The notes under the pieces were generated by a model. That model saw nothing but the letters and a program-made list of their open reading frames with translations, had not been told where the DNA came from and did not search any database. The translations under genes were made by a program, and so were the position numbers. A DNA stretch of 64,000 bases from Bretschneidera sinensis (taxonomy: Eukaryota; Streptophyta; Magnoliopsida; Brassicales; Akaniaceae). Location: positions 22,019,501-22,083,500 of the forward strand of contig CM043698.1 in NCBI GenBank assembly GCA_023935145.1, given 5' to 3'. Below, piece after piece: positions 23,920-34,379 of the stretch (its first letter is position 1; every line of letters begins with the position of its first letter).

Positions 23920-26310
23920 AAATGAAATATAATAAACATTAATTTTAATAATCATAGTCTCAAAGATCCTTAAAGGTAATCCTAGGATAGCCCTCACTGC
24001 CTTGTTCATTTCTTGGTTAGCCAATTTTAAGCTCCTCCTCTTTCCCTTTGATCCAGACCCACTTTCATCAAAGCTTGCCTATCAAAATCAAGTAAATAAA
24101 CAATTACCCATTTTACTATAACCACCAATCACCTTAAAACTCATCTACAAAACAAAATAATCCACCCAAGTTGGCTCTAAATAGAGCAACCAAAGTCTTG
24201 GTTTTTGCCATATCATTTTCCCCGTATGATCCTAAAAAACTTGCGCATCCAAGCATCCAGTATATGCATCTGAAATTGATCGAGTACACCAACTAAAGCC
24301 AGATCGACACCACCAGTTTAAGTACCACTAAACTCTTAATACTAAGCCAATGTCACATCGTTACATGAAAGTTTTCTGGACATCTAATGATCTACAACAG
24401 ACTTAACTGCTCACTTTTTTTTGTTAACAGGCACAAAACAAATCTCTCCTTGCACCAACACAGTTTGTCGTATCAACAGCACCCTGTGATCCATTTGCAT
24501 AGCTCTCCATCTCAATAACACGCGAATCCTTCATCTTCAGACCAGGACCAGTATGAATATAAAAAATGTAAAGTAAAATTGAAATCTAATACTTATTCTT
24601 TAAAAGAAAATGAAATGTAATATCCCTTTTCCTTCAAACTGGAATCACCAAAGAGCCAATCAATACGCAATAAATTAACCAAAAAAATTTAGAGAGAGAA
24701 GTCAAAAGAGGGAGGAGATTCTAAGCAAAGGAACAAAAAAACACTACATCAGCCTATCCCTGGAAAAATTCAACTTTGTTGCTAGGCCCATATCTTTCCA
24801 CCACTTTTATCATTAAAATAAATCCAGCCACCTAATGCAAATGACTCCTAATACGAAGAGTTTGCTAAATGACTCAGTTGAGTATAAGAAACCCTTGATT
24901 ACTAAAAACTACCTAATGCAAGAAAATGCAGCCTATACTTTCATAATAATATAAGTTACATAACTAACAGGGTAATTTTATTTTAGTGAGCCTCCTACTG
25001 AAGCTTGTGAACTGTACTATAGTTAGTATTGGTTGTATATTTGTCAGCCAAAAGAAAGTTGTTCTATGGACTGGTTTTGTATCCCCGTTTATTAGAGACA
25101 AAATCTGCTACTACTTTTTCTTTTCCCCATATGTAGCACATTTTCTACATTAGCAATGCCATCCTTCTAGAGTGTGCATCCATATGTTTCTGTTTGAAAT
25201 ATTGGACAAGTGACGCTCTTGAAGAATGACCTGAGGGAAGAGAAATCTGTCCTGAAAACTAAATTGAGAAACCGAAGTAAGGTTGGCTAGGTCTATACCT
25301 GACTTGAATGTACCTCCCCCAAATTTCATCAACAGAAATGATGTCACATTTTCTAGGACATGGTGTGGGAGTGCCCGTTGCAGACCCTGCAAACACTGGA
25401 AAAACATCTCCAAGGTCCAAACACTTGATTGCATGGATTTCACCATATGTCAAAAAGCAAATTACAAGAAATTAATGATTTAAGAAAATGATTTTCCCTT
25501 CTTTAAGTATATTAATGCTTTTGCCAGTTGATTAAGTAGCTACAACATTCTTACTCTGTATGAGCACTAACAAAGTAGACATATTACAAAATTCAAAGCT
25601 GATATGAGCACCAATAATATGAGATCCATTTGGCGCAACATAGGTAATCACATTCCACAGTACACCGATTAAGAAACCAAAGAAAAGACAAAAAAGAAAA
25701 AGGTTAAAAGCAGATCAAATACTAAGCAGCACAATTCTCGCTGCACCTAGTGCCTCGCATATTCCCTTCTGATAGACTCCCCATTCCCTTGCACTGAAGT
25801 TGATTCTAAAGCAGGAAAATAAACAAAAAGTGTCACTGTTTCATTTTGCTTTAGTTACCAACCTAAGCAAAGTAGGTCTCTTTTCTTCTCAATTAATTTT
25901 TTTATCAAGGAAAACACGGAAAGGACACAACACCACTCGAAAAGTGTAAATCAGATAGGTTTTTTTTCTCCTCCATTTTCTCAAAAAGGATCAAACTGAG
26001 CATATTTAACTAAAGGAAAAGAAAAATGATGTTGAGAAATGGATAGAAAACTAATGCGAAAGTTATTAAATTGTTGCTTACTCTTGTGACACAGCCATTC
26101 AAGTCAGTGTTTATATATAGAAGAATCCATTGAAGATTGCCAATTTTTTAAAATAAAAAAATTGTATACCTCCATTACATACTCTGGTGAGACATAACCA
26201 AAGGAGCAGCAAAATGAGTAAGATATGAACAACAAATTAATTACTTTCAGCTTCCTTGGTGTCCCATATTTCTCCTTCTCACTTTGACTCTAATGGTAGC
26301 TGCCAATAAT
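23920..26310 (-). other. Exon-like islands on the minus strand, gene not recognised
   Basis: Several short open segments with plausible splice signals and protein-like composition lie on the minus strand. They include SQSEKEKYGTPRKLK at about 26298-26255, CPRKCDIISVDEIWGRYIQV in the segment 25450-25280, KDSRVIEMESYANGSQGAV at about 24537-24440, and SFDESGSGSKGKRRSLKLA then NQEMNKAVRAILG at about 24080-23970. Phases were not joined into one convincing model and I do not recognise the family. They could be exons of one lowly conserved nuclear-type protein, relics of a dead gene, or chance. The DNA between them is AT-rich and intron-like. Confidence 0.3.
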
Positions 26311-27791
26311 ACATATATGAATATACCTGCAAACTGAGTACTTCTCAACCTGGGAACCCTAATTTAGTATTAATCCGTGGTCAGTGGCTTCTGGAAGAAT
26401 TTAAATGGTAAATAAATAAATAAAATAAACAAATCAAAGGCAATGTTGTGTAAACTGACCTGACAATTGGGGGTAATTTTTGGACTAAATTATCACTCAA
26501 ATAAAATCTACATTCGATATACCAATACTAAAAAATCACCAACACATTCAAAAAGTGATTTTTCATAAATCAGTAGAGTAAACTATCCATATCATTCTGC
26601 AGCACTTGCACTAACATATTCCCTTCAATCCTTTTTTGTTCTCTAGTGGCATAAAACTACTGTAGCAGCAAGCATTCTTAGTAATCAACATTTAGTAGAA
26701 TTTCTTGAAGATATTCATTTTATTGCAGACTGATACTCTTGTCGCACACAAACATTCAAGTCAGCTTTTTTATATAGAAAAAACTACTAAAGGTTGCCAA
26801 TTTTCTTTGTTTTTTAAAAAAAAAATATGAATACCAACATTGCATACTTTGGTGAGATATAACCACTTTAGCAGCAAAATGAGAAAGATATTAACAATAG
26901 ATTAATCAGCAATAATAGAGAAGAAAGTTCCGACTTAGTTGAGAGCTTCCCTAAGCTAGGCATGCTTAAACTCCTGGCATAAACTCTTTTAGGAGCATTA
27001 AAACTTACATTATAAGATTTCCTCCTCTTAAGAGCTTCATGTGCAAGATCCTCCTCTCCTTTCTCCAGAGCAAGTTGTGCCTTACGTTACCTATATTAAC
27101 TTCTTTCAATGTATCTTCAGTGTCAGAAGTGACAAAATCAAATCATCATCCAACAATTCAGCACTCTTAACTCTTCAAACCGCAAAGTAATTTAAATGGA
27201 AGCACCATGTTTTACAAACACACCAATCTGATAGTTGAAGGTCCAAAGTATTGGCAACATGGAATTTGACTTTCAATAATACTTCTATATCAGACAATAA
27301 AAAATAAGCATGGACGTAGCAGAATTTTTTATTAGATTATATTAAAGCATATATGTTGTACCTGCTAACATCCACATAAAAGTAGCAAAACAATTCATTA
27401 GCTAATGCCCATAGAAAATGAGAAAATCTGACTTGGTGCCGAAGAAGATGGAGAGCTAAGTTTACGAAGGAGGGCCTAGTCTAACAAACCACATTTTCCC
27501 CATGAATCTTAATATTAAGCCCGAGGTATCAGGTTATACTTGCCCCTGCCTTTAGTGATAATCGATCTCAATAATTGTCCTCAGTTCTGTCTGATTTAAG
27601 AGCAATGGACAATATAAAAAGAAATTTAGTGAGAGAAAGAAGGGAATACTCTTGATTGAACAGTGCAATCACCAAAACTCCCTATCAGAGCCTCTAAACC
27701 AAGTATTGAAGATGGAGTACCTCCTAGAGACCTCTAAAAGAGGCGGATTTTTTTATAAAAAAAGGAATTTAACAGTGTAGTTCAAATCTTA

Positions 27792-27797
27792 TTATAT

Positions 27798-27828
<31 letters not shown>
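27792..27828. repeat. AT microsatellite
   Basis: An uninterrupted run of TA units inside an intron-like stretch of the VIPP1-like relic region. Confidence 0.8.
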
Positions 27829-28889
27829 ACTTTTCTATAATACAAAAAACTATGGTTAGGAATGAATAAAATATGTATCATATGCATCAAAGGTCAACTG
27901 AAATAAAAGTGCAGAAAATAAAAATTCACAATGAACTTTATGGGTATTGAAGCATCCCATTCTTCCCCTTGATGGACTACCTTCTTAAATGCTATAAAAG
28001 AACATGAGATGTTCCACCTCTACGATACACTATAAAGAAAGCATCCTTCAATGTAAAACAAAAAAAAAAAACAAAATATTTTCGAATTTTCCTCGATCTA
28101 TGATGCACTTTATTTTTAAGCAAAGGGTAAGAGCATATATTTACATGCCAAACTTTCTTTCTTTTGATAAGCATCCACATGCCAAAATTTCAGAATAAGT
28201 GTCAATGTCACCATGCTTCTGGTTGTTGTAGTTAATGATTAATCTAGATCAGTTTTTCCTAAATAAATTAATAGCATAAAAAGACATGGCATAATGACAT
28301 TAGTTACTGTATTGACAATTTCTTCTCTCTTTATTCTCTAATTTTTATAGTGTTTTAAAAAATAAAAAGAAAATGCAAGAACTTCCAATAGAAGCAAAGT
28401 ACTCTAGGTATGACAAAATTGAGCCTAAACTGAAACTTAGTTGGGTTTAGAACAAATGGCTTTCTTTGGCAGCAAATTTGATGGTATTAAACCTTCAAAT
28501 GGATTATAAATTTATATTTTATAACCAAAGCCCCAAATGATAATTTTTATTAGTGACTAAAGTAGTTCACACATCAGAACTTCTCGGTCCTTAAAACACC
28601 CTAGCTATCATCATTCCTATTGCTCAAGAATCCAGCACAACATAGTTTAGTAAGACTGAATTATTACAAACTCTGTTTATTATGTAGATTAACTCCACTT
28701 CAAATATTTTGTTAGACTTTGCTACATGTGCGTTGCTTCAAAGATTCAATTCACTTTTTTTTTCCAGGCTAACCGTAGTGTACTTACAATTTTGAAATAT
28801 TAACACTCATCTTGAACATCTTGTCGACTCTCTATAAACCACATATGATTATCATATCATTATTATAGATTATTTTGAAGCAAAAAGAC

Positions 28890-28990
28890 TAGTCTTGACC
28901 TGAGCCTATTAACTTAGTGGTTATTTCTGGATCCTCCACATAGGAGATCTGGGTAAGATCCCACTCCCTGACACTGTACCAAAAAAAGAC
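28890..28990 (+). repeat. tRNA-derived SINE-like unit
   Basis: TTAACTTAGTGGTTATTTC resembles a tRNA A box. About 45 bp downstream, GGGTAAGATCCCACTCCC resembles a diverged B box (canonical GGTTCGATCC). A short A-rich tail follows. Plant SINEs have this plan. No tRNA fold is present. Confidence 0.5.
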
Positions 28991-29688
28991 TTATTTTATA
29001 CATGCTGCCTACTCTGTAGACACCATGGTTGATTATCATATCATTAGTCGCAAGTCAGTACCTCAAATTTCTAAATGCTGGCTTAAAACTACATTTATGC
29101 ACCCCAATCAACAATAATGGAAATAGAAAAAAAAAATATAAAAAAATCCACTTCAAAAGATTTCAATGTCAATCAATCTGTAAATATCTCGCTTTCAATA
29201 TCAGAAAACAAAATACCTAAAATAACTGCAATGAAAAATATCACATTCCTTTCATAGTCACATATCATGATAATAGGTAAAAACCAGGTAATATTGAATG
29301 AAAATTTCTTGCTTAAAGAAGAGAACCAAAACTAACCATAAATTCAAGCTTAACAGAAAATAATGAAACAGAACTTGTCATGCCATCATTCAGAATCTTT
29401 CTTTGACAATTCCATCAATCAGTCAGGTGCTGTGGTCTGACGCATCTTTATCAAGTCACTGTTCATTTGAAGCCTGTTAACTCTAATATTTTTTTTCTGG
29501 GTCTTCAGAGGAACTTACGACTGTAATATCAAATGAAGCAAGCAACCAGTCCCTGAAATATGACCTTAACAATTCTAGCAAGCCGATAAAAAAGGTTCAT
29601 GGAAACACCAAGAACGCCTTCACCTTTATCATGACAACAGGGTCGGCTGGAAGTGGCAATCCTCATTTCTTTAACTTTTAAAGCTCTA

Positions 29689-30368
29689 CTGCAAGCAAAA
29701 TAAAAATTTTCCAAAATAGGATATGAGTTGAAATAGGTAACCAGTAAAACTTAACTATCCATCAGCAGAGCAAAGGAGCAGCAAAAAAGAGAAGTAAACA
29801 AAGCACGAAATAGTTTAAAGAGGACATTCCACAAATACCTTGTAGACAGCCCTATGAACATGACATGATTTACACACCCTAATGAATGAACCCCGCCATG
29901 CATATAACAAAGAATCTTTTGTACAAAAAAGACACAATCAAGGCAAAAATCACTTCTTTAGATTAGGACTCACGATAACCCCCTTTCGCTTTTGTAAACA
30001 GTGTGATATTGATTATGTGGATAAAGTGGATGAAGAAACCATACTCCAATCCTCTTAACTATTTTTTTTCTTTCAGAGAATGCATTTGAACATAGTTACT
30101 GTATCACTTCATATTTACTAATTATCAGATAGTTATAAAACAGCTTACAACAAGTTTACAAAGCATTAAAACAATGAAAAGAATAGGAATTTGTAAGTAT
30201 GCTTGTATATAAAGCTAATAAAAGGGTATATAAAGCTAATAAAGGGAGATAAAAAGTAATAATTACCCTGATCATTATTTCTTTCTTCTTCAATTACAAT
30301 TGGCTTCGTGCAAATGATCAAACAGATAATTGAATGCAATATTAAAGTACTAGTAAAATTAAAATTTT
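29689..30368. other. Intergenic or intron-like DNA
   Basis: Just upstream of the VIPP1-like relic, so an original first exon and promoter might have been here. I could not find them. Two short direct repeats of 'tatataaagctaataaa' lie near 30207-30243. Confidence 0.35.
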
Positions 30369-31241
30369 CATGTTTTCTTAAAAGAAATAAAGGCCTAACC
30401 TTTTCTTTGATGCTATAATTGGTTGCTTGTGCAAGGATGCTCTGGTGTTTTAGTATGAACCCAGTGAGGGTGCGATAAATAATGCTGTTATAGCTCCTTT
30501 GTAATTGAGGTTGTTCTTTTCAAAATTTTAATAAAGAGTCTTTGCTTTTCAGGAAAAAAAATTAACTAACCAAGATAGCACTTAGTACAGTTCACATCCA
30601 AAAAGCCACATGTAAAGAAACATGTTTTAATCATGCTAATTCCAAGTTGATAAAGCATCATTTTCACTTTGTAATCAAAGAAATAGGGGAATGAAACTAA
30701 AAGGAAAATTAAAGAAAAAAATGCTTATAATTTCTCTGTAAAATAAAGCAGCTATTGGAAATATATACCATAATTAGAGAATTTTTAAATAGTTTTTTCT
30801 ATTTAATGTCTCTTCTCTTAAAACTTTTTGCGTCATGTTTTCTTAAAAGAACTAAAGGCCTAACCTTTTCTTTGATGCTATAACTGGTTGCTTGTGCAAG
30901 GATGCTCTGGTGTTTTAGTTTGAACCCAGTGAGGGTGCGATAACTAATGCTGTTATAGCTCCTTTGTAATTCGGGTTATTCTTTTCAAAATTTTAATAAA
31001 GATTCTTTGCTTTTCTGGAAAAAAAAAATTAACTAACAAAGATAACACTTAGTACAGTTCACATCCAAAAAGCCACATGTACAGAAACATGTTTTAATCA
31101 TGCTAATTCCAAGTTGAAAATTAAATAAAAAAATGCTTATAATTTCTCTGTAAAATAAAGCAGCTATTGGAAATATATACTATAATTAGAGAATTTTTAA
31201 ATAGTTTTTCTATTTAATGTCTCTTATCTTAAAACTTTTTG
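30369..31241. repeat. Tandem duplication, about 465 and 408 bp
   Basis: The text from 30369 ('catgttttcttaaaag') through 30833 recurs immediately at 30834-31241 with high identity. The second copy lacks about 55 bp present near 30655-30710. Both copies include 'ttgtgcaaggatgctctggt' and 'agtgagggtgcgataa' segments. Neither copy has a convincing open frame. Confidence 0.9.
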
Positions 31242-31865
31242 CTTTGAGATTTGTGTAAGCACAACCAAAGCATCCTAGGTGTAAAATGAGCATATGCATT
31301 ATAATAGAATCATGGTGCAGCTAAATCCTGTCTTGTACACAAAGTACCTGACAGCATTATGCTTGAATATAGTTTGGCTCAATTGCACCTAATCCATAAT
31401 CAAGATCTAAATGAGTGGTGCAGGTTTTAGAATTTCTAAAATTAATGGAGTACATATTTTGAGCTATGAAGAGCAGAATGTTTATGAAGTTGTTAGTATC
31501 TATGAAAATCTGAATCTACTCTATCAAATGAGTTTAAATCTGAACCTGGTTAACATTCATTTGAGAATTTGTATTGAAGGAGCTACAATAAAAGGAACTA
31601 TGTTTATTCAAATGAAAGCATGTACATGCCGCAGAAAAAACATTCATTTTGACGGTTTCTTTATGAAGTAGAAAAAAATATTAAGATTAGGCAATTTAGA
31701 ATATATGTGAAGGGAAACTCCGGTAGAAAATCAATACCTTTACCATGCTTTATAATCACTAAGGAACATAAAAATAAATTCAGGATCAAGGCATCAAGCT
31801 ATCAACAGGCAGCAAGCAACTGCAACAGAAAATTCCAAATTCATACCCACCATCCAAAGAGGACC
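31242..31865. other. Intergenic stretch
   Basis: An 86-codon plus-strand open frame at 31411-31671 has no recognised family, no splice context and AT-biased composition. I see no supportable gene. Confidence 0.4.
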
Positions 31866-31870
31866 ACTAT

Positions 31871-32466
31871 TGATACTGCCAAAATACACCTCTCCAACAA
31901 AAAGACGACACGTGGATCATATTGACCCCAAGCTGCAAGGAGACACGCGGAAGACCCAGGCTCGGACAGTTGGGCCTCCAGGTCATGACCGCCCTTCAGG
32001 GCATCATTGCCCCCCAGCTGGGCCTCCACGTCACCACCGCCCTCCAGGCCATCATTACCTCCAGGTTGGGACGCCAGGTCATCAAACCGCCTTAACGCAT
32101 AGACGACTCCCGATCAAGACAGCAAGACAAAGCCCTAACGGACGGCCCCCAGCCACCTAGCTGGGCCTCCTAGGCATCATTACCCAACCCAGTTGGGGCA
32201 ACATATCACTGCCGCCCTAGGTCAAATGCCGCCTCCAAAGCCCTATAGAAAGGGTCAGGTATGCACTCCAAAGGGCCCAACTTTTTTGCTCAACTGAAAA
32301 AGAGAGGGCTCGTCCCCTACATATTTTTGCTCTGACTCTAACTAAAGCTTTGGAGCATCCTCGGAGGCACCCCCTCCGGTGACCCCCTAGCTAACCTTCT
32401 TCTCCCTGTGCAGATACGTCTGAGTCCTAGCCTCCAACTCACCAACGCACATTTTTGGCATCAACA
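31871..32466 (+). mobile_element. Solo LTR of a Gypsy-type retrotransposon
   Basis: The 596-bp segment begins TGATACTGCC and ends GGCATCAACA (TG...CA). It is flanked by a perfect 5-bp target duplication, ACTAT, at 31866-31870 and 32467-32471. The interior is far more GC-rich than its surroundings. It contains a diverged repeated unit of about 40 bp (GGGCCTCCAGGTCATGACC, then GCCCTTCAGGGCATCATTGC, and variants). A leader-like segment ('ctcggaggcaccccctccgg') is typical of plant Gypsy LTRs. No internal region or second LTR is present, so recombination between the two LTRs probably removed the rest. Confidence 0.85.
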
Positions 32467-32471
32467 ACTAT

Positions 32472-34379
32472 AATAACTAAATCTCCACAAAAACCAAAGC
32501 AGACACCCAATTGAAACAGATTTTCATAACATCAGTAGAAGAAGATTCACAGCCAAGCTACCATATCATTATTTCTGCCAATACCCATCTGGGCAAGCAA
32601 AGTCAATAATAGGACTGAAACATTGTTATAGTATTATTCACACAGAAATTACTGTTAATTCTTATATACCTGAAAAACATTGCAGCCTTTTCATATTCAA
32701 TGGAAAAAAAAGCAATTTCATTGTAAATTGAAATCGTGTAGATAGATGACATGAAATTATACGATTACAAAGGAGCAAAAAGAACAATGAACATAAATAA
32801 TCAGAAAAAGTAAAATAAAAATATCAACAATAAAGATTTATGTTTTCATCTAATAACCAAAATTAGAAAATAAAAACGAACGAGCAACAACGATGAATAG
32901 GAAATCAAGGTTGTCCTTAAACTTTTCTTGATTCCTATTAATCGAACTTGGTTTTTGATTTCAGCAAAGATCTCTTCGATTGGCTGTTGCTACTATTTTA
33001 GCAACGAACAAAATCTACCCCCCTGCACCCACTTCAACTACAATAGGGGGCTGTTGCTTTCCTATACAAGGTGAAATTTGCTTACACTTGCATGGCCAGC
33101 AAGGCAAAAGGGAAAGAAACAAACCAATACTCATATACAGACAAAAAAATCAGAAAGAAAGAAACCCCAAAATTATTTGGAGAAGGTTTATTACCTGTGA
33201 AATCTGAAGCCTTCCTCTTGTATATGCTGTACCAGTGAAACGTTTTATTGATTTCCCTTCAGCTCCTATAGAAGAAAACAATTTACATGGTAATCAAGTC
33301 ACTATGACAATTGGATCCTCAGAATGAATGTACAAAAACTAAAAAAAAATGACCTGGGCATGCTGACCTCAGAAGTGACTGTAGTGTGGTCGAATTTGCA
33401 GCGAAACTCCGAGCCACCACATTCAATTCAAAATAAATAATACAAATTAATAATTACAACAGAAAACTTCCAAAGATGGAATAGATGATATAACAAACAT
33501 ACACACACACACACACAACTTCCAAATCCACATGAAAACGAAACTGGCTCCATGACACCGAACAAAGTGTCTTATCCCATTTAAACAAATACACCTCGTT
33601 ACTAAAATGCAAATTAAGTGTCGAAAAAAAGTAACAAAGAGCACTAAGTACTAACCCCTCATTTCTAATCCCAGCGACCCCATCCAAACAAATTCACCAA
33701 AGGACGAAGCAGGACCACAATTACTGATTTAACAGACCATTCTTCAAATACTTGGAAGGCATCTGTGTGAATGGAGTGAATCCAAAGGAAAGAGAAATCA
33801 AGTAGCATAATTGTGCAAAAGGAGAGAAAAGATGATGAGTTAATTTGGAGGGAGGAGGAATGTTGCGAAGTGGAGGAGGGAGAACATGAAGAGGCAGAGG
33901 AAGTGGAGAGATATGGAGAGGAAGCATGGATAGATGGAGAGCCAAAAGGCGTAGACGAAAACGTAAATAACACGTGCCATGTTTCCACCACTGGTTCCGT
34001 TTAACCCCCAGGAGCAAAACAGCAGCGTTTCCACAAAAATTGCAATTACGCCATGTGTCGTCATAAGGTAAAATTATATATATATATATATATATTAAAG
34101 ATGTGCATTGTCGCCATTGAGAGCTCTGAAGTGGATTAAGTAATGGGCGACGATCGCGATGGCTTGACTCAAGAGTCAAAAGACTATGAAATGCAGATCA
34201 CTACTTATCTGGATCGTCCACGTCTTCACTCTGCCCACTATCATAATTATCACCACATAAGATCAGAGCCTCCCTTAAACAATCCCTATGCTTGAAACAG
34301 TGGTGTGAATCTTTCTCGGCAACAACAGAGTAAATTCTACAAAACCAACAAAAAAGAAAGCAAGGAAAACAATCAAAGA
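32472..34379. other. Intergenic region with a minus-strand exon-like segment
   Basis: At 33265-33194 on the minus strand, a segment between CTATAG and a GTAATA donor reads AEGKSIKRFTGTAYTRGRLQ. It can be joined in phase to a segment at about 33420-33365 (VARSFAANSTTLQSLLR). I do not recognise it. The minus strand around 33840-34010 is CT-rich like a 5' leader, so a minus-strand transcript may start near there, back-to-back with the WIYLD gene. AC and TA microsatellites lie at about 33500-33518 and 34076-34095. Confidence 0.3.

Larger units (their letters stand above)
27009..29688 (-). pseudogene. VIPP1/IM30 (PspA family) pseudogene
   Basis: Three exon relics on the minus strand match plant VIPP1, the PspA/IM30 membrane-remodelling protein needed for thylakoids. 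29688-29565 encodes a transit-peptide-like segment, then VSMNLFYRLARIVK. 29521-29413 carries SSSEDPEK and, after frame changes, MNSDLIKMRQTTA. 27090-27009 carries RKAQLALEKGEEDL then AHEALKRRKSY, ending at a GTAAGT donor. The Trp-Tyr expected before RKAQ reads as a stop (TAA), the DPEK region is frameshifted, the gap after exon 1 is only about 43 bp, and the later coiled-coil and C-terminal exons were not found. With introns retained, it is a decayed duplicate rather than a retrocopy. Confidence 0.72.

Noticed and set aside
28890..28990. tRNA gene
   Set aside because: The A- and B-box-like text lacks a foldable cloverleaf and a CCA-proximal stem, so a SINE head is more likely.
31870..32160. 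96-codon plus-strand frame rich in Pro, His and Gly
   Set aside because: It is a read-through of the tandem units inside a solo LTR, not a gene.
33665..34179. Overlapping open frames of 108 and 152 codons on the minus strand
   Set aside because: They are low-complexity Ser/Pro/Leu-rich readings of a CT-rich leader-like stretch in several frames at once, with no family signature.
34305..34379. Upstream in-frame ATG extending WIYLD protein A
   Set aside because: The paralogue starts at the equivalent MPPR codon and shows no matching extension, so the extra residues are leader sequence.
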